Shown here: positions 51,109 to 60,921 of the stretch, piece after piece
Position numbering within the stretch: the first letter of the stretch is position 1
How the letters are laid out: each line of letters starts with the position of its first letter
From: Azorinus chamasolen
Taxonomy: Eukaryota; Mollusca; Bivalvia; Cardiida; Solecurtidae
Length of the DNA stretch: 64,000 nt
Reading direction: 5' to 3'
NCBI GenBank assembly: GCA_963576725.1
Contig: OY755241.1
Span: 33,234,853 to 33,298,852, forward strand
The notes under the pieces: generated by a model
Seen by the model: only the letters and a program-made list of their open reading frames with translations
The model's database searches: none
Told to the model about the DNA's origin: nothing
Program-made: the position numbers and the translations under genes

Positions 51109-51304
51109 TACAGTAAAATCCCTCTAATTTGACCATTTAATGAACAAACATGGATGTCTTCATAAGCAGGTGGTTACTTAATGCAGGACAAAAGTTATGC
51201 AGAAAACTCCTATAGGAGCTTTCTGCATAACTTTCGTCCTGCATTAAGCTACCACCTGCCTTTGCCACTGTGAATAATGCCCCTTTTTGGTGGTCGCATT
51301 ATAT
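51109..51304 (+). mobile_element. Family D4 element, right TIR lost
   Basis: TACAGTAAAATCCCTCTAATT; hairpin GCAGGTGGTTACTTAATGC / GCATTAAGCTACCACCTGC with apex AACTCCTATAGGAGCT. It fades into a B fragment at GTGGTCGCATTATATG. Confidence 0.75.
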
Positions 51305-51473
51305 GAACACAGGACGTGTTGGCTATGGCAGAAACTACGGAATGTGATCTATATAATGCACAGAGGCAAAAAAGTAGACCCTGATCAGACTGCTTCTGCC
51401 AGAACTGTCTGATCTGGGTTTAATCTGTTTCCAAAGGCGTAGAAAAGGGCATTTCTATGAGTTCAAGGGTTTA
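51300..51473 (+). mobile_element. Family B right part
   Basis: TATATGAACACAGGACGTG, a hairpin with apex TGCTTCTGCCAGAACTG, to TCTATGAGTTCAAGGGTTTA. Confidence 0.65.
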
Positions 51474-51479
51474 TAAAAG

Positions 51480-51595
51480 CTGCCAGAGTGTCCAACATTT
51501 GAATCCTGATTGGACTCCAAGTTACTAACAGTGTTATCTGGATCCAAACTATTTGTAGAAGTGTTTATAAAATTGTCACTAGCATGCAAAGGGTC
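51480..51595. mobile_element. Family G/I core
   Basis: CAACATTTGAATCCTGATTGGACTCC / GTGTTATCTGGATCCAAACTATTTG, then CTAGCATGCAAAGGGTC. Confidence 0.55.
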
Positions 51596-51622
51596 TTGTG
51601 CAGTTGTATGAACTATGTTCAC

Positions 51623-51838
51623 ATAACCCTTTATCTCATGAATATTCATATAAGAAATAATGATATCATGATTAAAAATTATACATGAGAACCCAGTAAA
51701 CTTATGGACATGACAGAAACTGTAGAGTCAGACCTATGTTATTCCATAAGCAAACAAATTAGACTCTGGTCAGATGGCTCCTACAGGAGCTGCCTGACCT
51801 GGGTCTACTCTGTTTGAAAGGTGTTAAAAGGATTCAAA
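51623..51838 (+). mobile_element. Family B MITE next to the large exon
   Basis: ATAACCCTTTATCTCATGAATATT, hairpin with apex TGGCTCCTACAGGAGCTG, and an eroded right end. It stops about 40 bp upstream of the AKNA-like exon, leaving only the polypyrimidine tract. Confidence 0.7.
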
Positions 51839-51876
51839 CTATTTCCTATCTCAGTTTCATTGTTTTGTCATTTCAG

Positions 51877-53871
51877 CTGGTGGTATATTGATAGACGATG
51901 ATGGCATTGTCAGGGATGACTTTGACCTACTGAGTAAGCATGGTAGCTCCACTCACTGGACAGACTCGGGTCTAGGGGGAGACAAGCCTGCAAGTACGCC
52001 GTCCACACTACGACAGCTTGACCTCCAGTCATATCCAAGCTTTGAGGATGTTTCTCGAAACTTTGATGAGAGTAATGTAAACATAAGTGACCTCGAAGCT
52101 TCCAAGGATGATTTAAGTTTTGACGATGATTATGAACACGGTGAGAGTCGCGATAAAGACTTCTTTGATGATGTTTCCCCACATAAGGGGAACAGAAGTG
52201 GACTGAGTAGTAGAAGCAGTTTTGATCATTCATTGAATTATGATGAGTCAGCTGCTGACAGAGAAAGTAAAGATCCACAGTCAGATTTATTTGGAGAGGA
52301 ATATTATCGCCAGCTGCAAGAACTTGGAGTACTTGTGGATGAGAATGATTTTGTAAATCCCCGCGAATCGCTACAAGAATTTGAATCATTAGAGCATCAT
52401 TATTCACGCGACTTTGAATCTGAGGATAGAGTTGGTGATGCTATTGAGGATTTCTTGAATCATGATCGACAAAGTCCCACTCACGATTCTATGGACATTG
52501 AAATGCCAGAGGATAGAAATGAGTCCAAGTCAGGTATATTTGATTACAGCCAGGGATTTGATAATTACTATCATCGAGAGTTTGTAAACGAGGGTGAGAA
52601 ACGCACACGTCCTAACACTGCCAGCTCTACACGGACAATAAGCAGTAGGTCTTTTCCAGAAATTTCACCAGAGGAGGCCCTAGAGCTTTATGGTGGAAGG
52701 TCAAACACTGAAGGTGATAATTTGAGCATACAGTTTGAGCAAACTCAAAGTCAGCGAACTGACCAGTTCGAGGACGATGAAATTTATTTTGTGCCAAGTC
52801 AAGATCAGGATGGAGAAAGCCCTAAACCAGCAAAAATACCAGCATATGATATTGAAAATAGGCCCTCAATGACCCCATTAAATAGTGGGTCAAGGTCAGA
52901 TAGATCAAGGTCAGACAGATCAAGGTCAGATAGGTCAAGGTCAGATAGGTCAAGGTCAGATAGATCAAGTGATGGAAGTAGGTCAGAGACTCCTCAGAGT
53001 CAGAGCCAGTATATAGATCAAGGTGAGTCTGATGAAAGTAGGTCTCTAACACCTCAGCCAGTGATTGAACAGGAAGAAGAAAATGGTTACCATAGTAATG
53101 AGGATAGGAATGACTCACTGACTCAGGTAACTCGTCTTGACTCTAGGAATATAACACGTAGTGAAAGTGAAAATTTCAGACCTGACTCTGCTCTTAGTGA
53201 ACTGTCTTCTGCTGCATCAGAAGGAAGGGCAGTCAGGCCTAAAACTCAAAAGCTAACTGCAAAGCCTCCAAAACAGAAGAGTAACTTGGCACATGCGAAG
53301 TCAGAGGAGAGTTTCTTTGACATGGAAAACGCTGGTCCCAAGAAAGCTGAAAAGGGGCCCAAGAGGTTGTTACCTAAGCCAGCCCCAGGCGAGGAAAACC
53401 AATCCTTTAAGGTCAAAAGCAAAAGTACAACAAATATTGCTGCCTTAGGTGGCCCAGTCAAACCTACCCACATGTCTTTGTCTGAGATTCGAAGTATTGC
53501 CATAGATGATGACTTTGAACTACATGAACAGAGTGAACCAAAGAGTCAAGCCTCAGATGTACCTAAAGGTGAACTGACCAAAAAACTGAAACAAGAGTCA
53601 AGCAAGAGACAGCAAGCAACACAGCTGGTCAAACAGCTGCAAGAGGATTACGATAAGTTACTCTCAAAATATGCCCTCGCGGAACTTACAATTGATCAAA
53701 TGAGGCTAGGGTCAAAGATCACTATACATGCCGCTTCTCCAACACCGAGTCAGGCAACCAGCGGATCACTGCAGTCAGCTCAGCACCTGCAAATGTTGCA
53801 GCTTTCGACACCACAACGAGGAATGGTGGCTCCATCTCCTCAACAAGCCACACCCACTGTGTTTTTTCCAG
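51877..53871 (+). CDS. AKNA-like protein, large third coding exon
   Basis: Acceptor TGTCATTTCAG; the frame enters from the second exon (Thr, then GGILIDDDGIVRDDFDL). The 1,995 bp exon encodes an acidic, Ser-rich, probably disordered chain of about 660 residues. It contains a five-fold SRSDR repeat (52890-52964) and, at roughly residues 604-655 of the joined protein, a predicted coiled coil LKQESSKRQQATQLVKQLQ... followed by LLSKYALAELTIDQMRLGSK. I recognise that last block as the hallmark of the AKNA domain (AKNA/AKNAD1 proteins; vertebrate AKNA organises microtubules at centrosomes). A stop would follow at 53892, but FFPG|GTTTGT is a plausible phase-1 donor at 53872, so the protein probably continues beyond this window. 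Family call good; cellular role inferred. Confidence 0.8.
52890..52964 (+). repeat. In-frame 15 bp coding repeat (SRSDR) x5
   Basis: Unit TCAAGGTCAGATAGA repeated five times in the AKNA-like exon, encoding SRSDR. Every unit starts with TCAAGGTCA, the same nonamer found in the K arrays. Copy number may vary between individuals. Confidence 0.9.
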
Positions 53872-53947
53872 GTTTGTACTCTTTTGTTGTTTAAATCTGT
53901 GATCAGTATCCAATTTGAATTCCTCTTTGCCTGTAGAAAGTATATCT

Positions 53948-54070
53948 TTACCCTTTCCCTGTTCTGTTTATCCCATATTTCAATATCTACTGAATATTAC
54001 TGGACAAAATAGTTATAATGAAATATAGACGTTGCAACATTATAGCCATTTTAGAAACTAAAGAAACCAG
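53948..54070 (-). mobile_element. Family A left part
   Basis: TTTACCCTTTCCCTGTTCTG, ATCTACTGAATATTACTGG, TAGCCATTTTAGAAACTAAAG. The hairpin and right end are absent. The DNA that follows, to 54339, holds no recognised feature. Confidence 0.65.
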
Positions 54071-54339
54071 GGCATTTGCATTGCTTCTGTTCAATAATTA
54101 TTTATTCAGTATCTGTCAACTCATAATTTGTTTTAATTATAGTGCAAAGTACGAAAGGTAAGAGAATTGTAACATAAAGCAATAGGTGGAGGTTGTTTGA
54201 TTACACCAACGTGATATACATGTAGTTATCCCCCTTGGCACTCAGCATTATGATGATAGTACAATGGAACCTCTCAATTGTGACAGATTAACCCTTTGTC
54301 TGATACCACACATTATTTATTAGTTTATTATGAAATTAT

Positions 54340-55660
54340 TATGTCTCCCCCCCATATTTATATGGGGGAGACATATTGTTTTCGTGAGAGTTGTCTGTCT
54401 GTCTGTCTGTCCGTCCGTCCGTCCGTCCGTCTGTCTGTCTGTCCGTCACACTTTTTGTCCGGACGATAACTTCAATATGCCTGATGCCAGTTGATTGAAA
54501 CTTCATATATGGAAAGAGCATAATGAGAGGAAGTGTCATGCACAAGGTCCATAACTCTGGCTTCACTAATATAGGAGTTATTGCCCCTTGTAAAAAAAAA
54601 TCACACTTTTTTGTCCGGATGATAACTCCTATATGGCTCATGCCATTGGATTGAAACTTCATATATGGAAAGATCATGATGAGAGGAAGTGTCATGCACA
54701 AGGTCTATAACTCTGGCTTCGCTAATATTGGAGTTATTGCCCTTTGTAAAAAAATATCACAATTTTTTGTCCGGACAATAACTTCAATATGCCTGATGCC
54801 AGTTGATTGAAACTTCATATATGGAAAGAGCATAATGAGAGGAAGTGTCATGCAGAAGGTACATAACTCTGGCTTCACTAATATAGGAGTTATTGCCCTT
54901 TGTAAAAAAAATCACACTTTTTTGTCCGGACGATAACTTCTATATGGCTCATGCCATTGGATTGAAACTTCATATATCGAAAGATCATAACGAGAGGAAG
55001 TGTCATGCACAAGGTCCATAACTCTGGCTTCACTAATATTGGAGTTATTGCCCTTTGTAAAATAAATCACAATTTTTTGTCCGGATGATTACTCCTATGT
55101 GACACATGCCATTGGAGTGAAACTTCATACATGAAACGATCATAATAAGAGAAAGTGTCATGCATAAGATCCTTAACTCGAGCTTCAATAAATTTAGAGT
55201 TATTGCCCCTTGTACATTTGTTTAATTCTTTCTTGTCCGGACGATAACTCCTACATGGCTCTTGCCATCGTATTGAAACTTCATACATGGAAAGAGCATG
55301 ATGAGAGAAAGTGTCATGAACAAGGGCCATAATTTTGGCTTCAATACTTTTGGAGTTATTGCCCTTTGTTACATTTTTTGGCCGATCAATAACTCCTGTT
55401 CGACTGATGCTATTGGAATGACATTTTATTTTTGGAAAGAGCATGATGAAAGTAAGTGTCATGCACAAGGGCCATTAATCTGGTATCAGTATTTTTGGAG
55501 TTATTAGCTGTTATCATTTTCTTTTTGAAAAATGTAGTGTGGAAAACGCATAATGAGGGGAAGTATCATTCATCAAGACCATAACATTTTTAGTGATTTC
55601 CCTTTACATATTGCTTTTATTAGAGGGGAGACATCCGTTTTTGTGACAAAAACCTCTAGT
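54340..55660 (+). mobile_element. K6: hairpin-headed element with 155 bp units
   Basis: Head ATGTCTCCCCC...GGGGGAGACAT (54340-54373), CTGT/CCGT microsatellite, then units starting at GTCCGGAC/T (54457, 54613, 54769, 54924, 55079, 55235, and a degenerate one near 55380). Units carry ATTGAAACTTCATATATGG and AGTGTCATGCACAAGG. The tail GAGGGGAGACATCC... ends near CCTCTAGTT. Unlike K1, K3, K4 and K8 it lacks TCAAGGTCA. Confidence 0.85.
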
Positions 55661-55670
55661 TATCATCTTT

Positions 55671-55832
55671 CAGAGCTACAGATAAACGTGCATACCCAAA
55701 GACTAAAATCGTCATTTCTCCACCAAACCCATTACTGTGACCACCCTTTAGAAAGAGTGGTCACGGTATAGGGTTTGGTGGAGAAATAAAGGAGCAATTC
55801 TTGAAAATGTACGCACCTTATCTGGAGCTCTG
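55671..55832. mobile_element. Family J hAT-like MITE, short form
   Basis: CAGAGCTACAGATAA / TTATCTGGAGCTCTG ends, flanked by ATCTTT on both sides (55665-55670, 55833-55838). Core CACCAAACCCATTACTGTGACC / GGTCACGGTATAGGGTTTGGTG with the loop reduced to CTTTAGAAAGAG. Confidence 0.8.
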
Positions 55833-55894
55833 ATCTTTTTAAAAGTCTGTATTACAAATATTGACTAAGGAAACTCATTTGAATTGTCTCAACA

Positions 55895-56165
55895 ACTGAA
55901 CAACATAGAGTTTGGTAGAGAAACCATTTATCACAGACTTCCAAATATATTATACTCTAATCTGGTGTTCTGGTGAAATCTAATGTTTGATGTACATGCT
56001 AATTAGATCTAATATACATGTATCACTGAGCCGAGGTCCAGATAATCAGTGTGAGAATAGCTTCTGTATTTCTCCACCAAACCATATGTTGTGATCACTC
56101 TTTAAAATTGACTCTTCAAGAATGGTCATAACAGAGTTTGGTGGAGAAATGGTGATTTTAGTAGA
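55895..56165. mobile_element. Two family J remnants
   Basis: ACATAGAGTTTGGTAGAGAAAC with TAATCTGGTGTTCTGG (55895-55975), and a fuller copy with CTCCACCAAACCATATG / CAGAGTTTGGTGGAGAAATGG (about 56034-56165). Confidence 0.6.
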
Positions 56166-56171
56166 ATTAAA

Positions 56172-56385
56172 TACAGTAAAACCTCTCTAAACCTGAAAGC
56201 TTAGGTAGTGAAGAATTCAGATATTTTAAGCAGGTGACTGCTTAATGCGTAGGGTGAAAGTCATGCAGAAAGCTCCTCTAGAAGCTTTCTGCATGACTTT
56301 CACCCTGCATAAAGCTGCCACCTGTTTCCAAGACTGATATTTATACTAAATTGAATGTCCATGGAGTTTAGAGTTTTTTTCTGTA
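56172..56385. mobile_element. Family D element, full length
   Basis: TACAGTAAAACCTCTCTAAACC to GTTTAGAGTTTTTTTCTGTA. Hairpin GCAGGTGACTGCTTAATGC / TGCATAAAGCTGCCACCTG with tip AGCTCCTCTAGAAGCT. Confidence 0.8.
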
Positions 56386-56438
56386 CACACATTTGTCAGT
56401 TGCTCAAGTTCTATACTGCCACTATGTGTTCCTAAATT

Positions 56439-56508
56439 ACCCTAAATATTTGGATACACACACTTGGGCAAATGAAGCAATTTGATCAGGGTCTGCACAG
56501 GTAGCTAA
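56439..56508. mobile_element. Family M fragment
   Basis: ACCCTAAATATTTGGATAC end and a right core arm TTTGATCAGGGTCTGCAC. Confidence 0.5.
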
Positions 56509-56735
56509 CCCTATCCCTGATCAATATTCATGTAAGAAATTATGACATCATGAATATTTATCAGCTGAAGTTTTATAATGCAAACATTTCAAGGAAATGT
56601 TTTGCTCTGACAAAAACTGTAGAATCGGATTTATACCATGTCAAAAACAAACAGCATACCCTATAGGAGCCATCGATCTGGATCTACTCTGTTTGCAAAT
56701 GTTTGAAAAGGTGTTTATATGAAGGAACAGGTTAA
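56505..56735 (+). mobile_element. Family B2 MITE
   Basis: CTAACCCTATCCCTGATCAATATT to TATGAAGGAACAGGTTAA. Left hairpin arm shortened (AACAGCATACCCTATAGGAGCC). Confidence 0.75.
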
Positions 56736-56791
56736 TCCACAAGTTTCAATGAAATTTATCAAAACAGTGCAAGATTGACATTATACTTAAC

Positions 56792-57039
56792 TTAACCCTT
56801 CTCTTGCTGAATTTTAAAATACATATCTCCTTCTTTACCCATGCCCTGTTGTATAATTACATATATCTTCAGTGTACAAGTACTTTGCTGTGCAATCACT
56901 GCTGTGGAGTGCACTGGTTGCACAATCAGTTTGTAAATAGTGCAGACCCTGATGAGACAGCTCCTGCAGGAGCTGTCTCATCTGGGTCTTCACTATTTAC
57001 AGGTAGGTATATTGATGTGAATAGCAAGCGAAGGGTTAA
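56792..57039 (+). mobile_element. TTAA family H MITE, copy 2
   Basis: 248 bp from TTAACCCTTCTCTTGCTG to GCAAGCGAAGGGTTAA, hairpin and arms as in copy 1 (5652). Only about ten differences separate the two copies. Confidence 0.85.
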
Positions 57040-57400
57040 TCCTTTCCCTTATAGAGGTGACTTTGCAAACAGAGTAGAGCTGTAGCAGCTGTCTTATCAG
57101 AGCCTGCTCTATGTGTTCAACCTGTCCTGTATTTTTTCTGAAGTTCAATACCTACTGAATATTCATGTATATATGGAAGGTGGAACATTGTAGCCATTTT
57201 AGAAAGTAAAGAAATAGAACCATCAAATTCCATTAGCAAACAGAGCAGACCCTGATCAGACGGCTCCTATAGGAGCCGTCTGATCTGGGTCGGTTCTGTT
57301 TGCAGATGGGTGAGATCATGTATATATGAAGCAAAGGCTTATGGAATAATATAGATCTGATCTTGATGTTTCTGTCACAACCAAATATTTCATCGTTAAT
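57036..57400 (-). mobile_element. Family B MITE split by an A MITE
   Basis: TTAATCCTTTCCCTTATAG and a core ending GCCTGCTCTATGTG (to about 57116); the expected continuation TTATGGAATAATATAGATC appears after the A copy at about 57341-57400. Confidence 0.65.
57117..57343 (-). mobile_element. Family A MITE inside B
   Basis: TTCAACCTGTCCTGTATTTT to ATATGAAGCAAAGGCTTA. Its hairpin is intact, apex CGGCTCCTATAGGAGCCG; both terminal TTAA motifs are decayed. Confidence 0.7.
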
Positions 57401-57504
57401 GTGTACATGTACATATGTAATTATAAATTATAATATATCGCGAGTATACTCTAAGCAGAGTGATGCGATTAATAAAGATGATGATAAAACTTCATTCTGT
57501 GGTA

Positions 57505-57655
57505 TTATTAACCTTTTACCAATTGGCACAAACTGTAGAATAAGACTTTTTTATTATTTCATTGGCAAATACATCAGACCTCAAATGAGCAGATAGCTTC
57601 TACAGGAACAATTAAATCTTGAGTCTACTTTGTTTGCAAAAGTATCAAAACATGT
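57505..57655 (+). mobile_element. Family B fragment and M-type end
   Basis: CAAACTGTAGAATAAGAC, core AAATACATCAGACCTCAAATG / GAGTCTACTTTGTTTGC. An M-like end (ATTCCAAGTGTTTAGGG) follows near 57665; 57700-57926 holds nothing recognised. Confidence 0.5.
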
Positions 57656-57926
57656 GAGATTGGTATTCCAAGTGTTTAGGGTAATTGCGTGTAGCCGTTT
57701 TAGGTTGTTTTGTGCTGTGTTGGGAGTTGTAATTGGATTATTGTATTTAACCTCTAAAAGGCTGAATTCAAAAGTACCATAGATTCTTCCATTGTTGTTG
57801 AGTGCCTTTAGCGTATACTTTCGAAAATTTGCTGCAAAGATGTTTGAATATCCTAACTATTCAGACTGACAGACTTTTAGAATTGATGCAGACAAGTTTT
57901 GTAAAGTTACTTATTCACTTAGTGTT

Positions 57927-58016
57927 AGCCCTCATCACATATAAATGCTGATAAATATTCATGATGCCATTATTTCTTACATTAATACTGAACAGGAAAA
58001 GTGTCTAAAGAGTTAA
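57927..58016 (-). mobile_element. Family B end fragment
   Basis: GATAAATATTCATGATGCC, ATTATTTCTTACATTAATAC and GTCTAAAGAGTTAA. Confidence 0.55.
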
Positions 58017-58154
58017 TAGTTAATACCCTGGGACTCTATGAATGATTTAAAATTTGCGTTTGCTTGACCTCTGTGGCTTATAGTAGTTTTAGTATTATGC
58101 TTTGAGTTAAATTCTAATATCTTGCATTTTTTGTATGCAAATATTGTTTATTGC

Positions 58155-58452
58155 TTAACCCTTTACCTGTTCAATATTCATGTTAGAAAAAATGACATCA
58201 TGAATACTTATTATCTGAAGTTTTATAATGTAAACTATTCAAGGAAATTGCATGCTTTGACAAAAAACTGTAGAACCATATCTTTATCATGCCATAAGCA
58301 AACAGAACAGAAAAGTTTGGCTATGGCAGAATCATACCTGTCATGAGCAAACAAAGCAACCCTGATCAGATGGCTCCTATAGGAGCAAACGGATGTAGGT
58401 CTACTCTGTTTGCAAAGGCGTAGAAAGGCGTATTTATGGAATAAAGATTTAA
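58155..58452 (+). mobile_element. B2/B chimera
   Basis: It starts as B2 (TTAACCCTTTACCTGTTCAATATT), reaches AAGCAAACAGAACAG, then restarts as B (AAAGTTTGGCTATGGCAGAATC) with apex TGGCTCCTATAGGAGC and ends TATGGAATAAAGATTTAA. This looks like recombination between two B-type copies at the core. Confidence 0.65.
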
Positions 58453-58522
58453 AACACTGAATTATTTATCACCTGTTAAAGTCCATTACTGTCAGGTAAG
58501 CGACATATGGCCTTGAACAGCT

Positions 58523-58737
58523 TTAACCCTTACACCACTGTGAAAAAAAAAAGTCTACTCAAATCTGGATATGGCGTAATTTTGACTTCAACCGATTGGA
58601 CCTTAGCTTACAAGAAACTACTAACCGAATGTCAAAGAGCTTGGATCCAGAGCTTTGATTCAGTTACTTGTCATCTCATTCTGATCCAAGCTACTTGCAA
58701 ATGGAAGTGAAGTCACAATTAGTATGCACAGGGTTAA
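58523..58737 (+). mobile_element. Family P MITE (G/I-related)
   Basis: TTAACCCTTACACCACTGTG to TAGTATGCACAGGGTTAA. Hairpin AAAGAGCTTGGATCCAGAGC / TCTGATCCAAGCTACTTGC. Related to the G/I core but with its own ends. Confidence 0.65.
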
Positions 58738-58941
58738 ATGATGATTGTCATGAGACCTGAATGAAATTGACAAAATTGAGAGAATACTTTTCAAGAGTGA
58801 GGCAATTACCAAAGACGGTGATGATGATGAACAGGGGAGACATGATGATGGTTTATTTTTTCAGATGGATTTGAGTAATAATATAGATCTAGATCAAAAC
58901 AGTTTTAATCCTGCTTGATTAACCCTTTCCATGTTAAATCA

Positions 58942-59083
58942 TACAGTAAAACCTCTCTATAACGGCCACTAAATTACACCAAGTATTTTGTGTTAAAGGC
59001 AGCCAGGTGACTGCTTAAAGCAAGATGAAAGTAAAACAGAACGCTGTATAGGAGTGTTCTGTTTTACTGTCACCTTGCTTTAA
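58942..59083 (+). mobile_element. Family D left half, cut by a C MITE
   Basis: TACAGTAAAACCTCTCTATAAC, hairpin with tip CGCTGTATAGGAGTG, and CACCTTGCTTTAA, where the C element starts. The D remainder is not found beyond it. Confidence 0.7.
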
Positions 59084-59307
59084 TCCTTTCCTCCATAAGC
59101 TATTTTTAGACCCAACCTCTTTAAATGAATCTACCCAAAAGGAGCATTTACTAGAGAAAAGTAAAATTTTAGAATTTTGTATTTTGAAACCATTGTGATA
59201 AATAGAGCATTTGCACCTATAGAGCAAATGCTCTATTTATCACAATGGTTTCAAAAAGTGGCTATTACAGATGCGTAGAAAGGCGTATTTATGGAAGAAA
59301 GGGTTAA
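59080..59307 (-). mobile_element. Family C MITE inside D
   Basis: TTAATCCTTTCCTCCATAAGC to TTATGGAAGAAAGGGTTAA. The hairpin is intact, apex TTGCACCTATAGAGCAA. Confidence 0.85.
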
Positions 59308-59311
59308 ATCC

Positions 59312-59525
59312 TATATAAATGTAGGAAATCATGACATCATTGATATTTATTAGCCGAAATTTTATAATGGCATATAATGTAGACTGGATGTTTTGGTATT
59401 GGTTGAAACTATATTGTAAAATCTATTATAATATCATAAGCAAACAGAGCTGACCCAGATCAGACAGCTCCTATAGGAGCTGCCTGATCTGGGTTTACTC
59501 TGTTTGAAAAGGCATTAAAACACTT
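59312..59525 (+). mobile_element. Family B MITE, ends eroded
   Basis: ATGTAGGAAATCATGACATC through an intact hairpin (apex CAGCTCCTATAGGAGCTG) to AAAAGGCATTAAAACAC. Confidence 0.7.
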
Positions 59526-59539
59526 TCTGACTAATTTGA

Positions 59540-59616
59540 TGATCTTTGCAAACAGTTTGGATCCAGATGAGATGTGGAGTAACTTTTTGTCTCATAAGGA
59601 TCAAAGCTTTTTGACA
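59540..59616. mobile_element. Family G/I core
   Basis: GCAAACAGTTTGGATCCAGATG / TGTCTCATAAGGATCAAAGC. Confidence 0.6.
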
Positions 59617-59619
59617 CTC

Positions 59620-59842
59620 TTAACCCTGTCCTTGTTCTGTGTTTATTCCATACTTCAATACCTACTGAATATTCATGGACAAAATAGTTATAATGAAATA
59701 CGAGGTGAAAAATTGTAGCCATTTAAGAAACTAAAGAAACAGATCTTACAAATTCCATTAGTAAACAGAGCAGACCCTATAGGAGCCGTCTGATCTGGGT
59801 CTACTCTGCATGAAAACATGTTTATATTAAGGAAGGGGTTAA
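59620..59842 (-). mobile_element. Family A MITE
   Basis: TTAACCCTGTCCTTGTTCTG to ATTAAGGAAGGGGTTAA. The left hairpin arm is shortened (GCAGACCCTATAGGAGCC). Confidence 0.8.
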
Positions 59843-60048
59843 GCTGGTGTGTTAAATGAATTGGAGAAAAAGAATGTACTTTTAGAATTGAAGCAGACAA
59901 ATTTTGCGGACAAAACTTTTGTTTATCGATTGTGTGGTATTGATCAACACAGTGAATCAATAGATCACACCAACCTTACAACAGAAATCAGAGAAAGTAT
60001 AGAAAAGGGGGACAAATATTTATGTTGACTTATCTGTTCACTTAATCT

Positions 60049-60240
60049 GTTAACACTTTCCATTTCATGGCCTATTTGTGATTATCTTCTCAAATGGTTT
60101 GGATACAGATAAGTAATATGGCATTTTAACAAGATCCAAAATATTAGACATTAGACACTTTGATCAAGTTTTTGAAAAGGAATGGAAGAAATATTATCTC
60201 TAAGAATGAAAGTAGATGATGCCTTTTTGCAAGTGAAAGT
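60049..60240 (+). mobile_element. Family G/I relic
   Basis: TTAACACTTTCCATTTCATGG, CAAATGGTTTGGATACAGATAAG / TTTAACAAGATCCAAAATATT and TTGCAAGTGAAAG. Confidence 0.5.
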
Positions 60241-60309
60241 TTCTTTAACAGTCCAAAGATTAATCCATTAAATCTAAGTGACCACAATCAACTTTTATCC
60301 ATATTCTGC

Positions 60310-60574
60310 TTAACCCTTTCCTCCACAGATACATGTATTCATATAAGAAATAATGACGTCATTACTATATCGTACATGTAAATTAAATCAATTTGTTATA
60401 ATAGCACTTGGACACAGGAATGTTTGGTCATGGCAGAAAGTATAGAATCATATTTATATTATATTATTATCAAACAAGTAGACCATGATCCAACTCTCCT
60501 ATAGGAGCTGTCTGATCTGTGTCTACTCTGTTTGCATAGGCGTAGAAAGGCGTATTTATGGAACAAAGGGTTAA
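60310..60574 (+). mobile_element. Family B MITE, full length
   Basis: TTAACCCTTTCCTCCACAG to TTATGGAACAAAGGGTTAA. Apex AACTCTCCTATAGGAGCT. Confidence 0.8.
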
Positions 60575-60837
60575 ATGAAATATTATCTTCAGATTAAAAC
60601 TGCATTCAATGAATTTGATTTCTTATTCTGTATTAACGTTATACATGTAATTAAATCTGTAACTGTTGAATATGCTATCAGTATTGTACATTATGAAGGC
60701 ATAATGGAATTGATTGATTTCAGCAGTCAGTAACCTCAGCAACAGCAGGTTAAAGTTTAACAATTGTATTCACCAGGTAGTCATTGTAAATTACTGGTTA
60801 GGGTAAACATGTCAATACCTTAGCTAGAGGGCATATA
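60575..60837. other. Intron DNA, no feature seen
   Basis: No exon, hairpin or repeat recognised in this presumed AKNA-like intron stretch. Confidence 0.4.
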
Positions 60838-60918
60838 GAACTCCTGATGAATATTTATGTGAGAAGGAACGGCATCATGAATATTTATCAGCTGGATTTT
60901 TACAATGGAATATGAACT
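60838..60918 (+). mobile_element. Family B left arm, cut by K7
   Basis: CTGATGAATATTTATGTGAG, ATCATGAATATTTATCAGC, CAATGGAATATGAAC. The K7 head follows directly. Confidence 0.6.
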
Positions 60919-60921
60919 TTT

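Noticed and set aside
51910..52407. 165-codon minus-strand frame
   Set aside because: Antisense shadow of the AKNA-like exon, which has the splice sites, frame continuity and family motif.
53892..53894. Stop after LYSFVV as the true end of the AKNA-like protein
   Set aside because: The frame runs through a good phase-1 donor (CAG|GTTTGT); the last residues look like intron read-through. A retained-intron isoform cannot be excluded.
54339..55468. Minus-strand frames of 120 and 133 codons
   Set aside because: They run through K6 tandem units and repeat the same peptide; repeat translation only.
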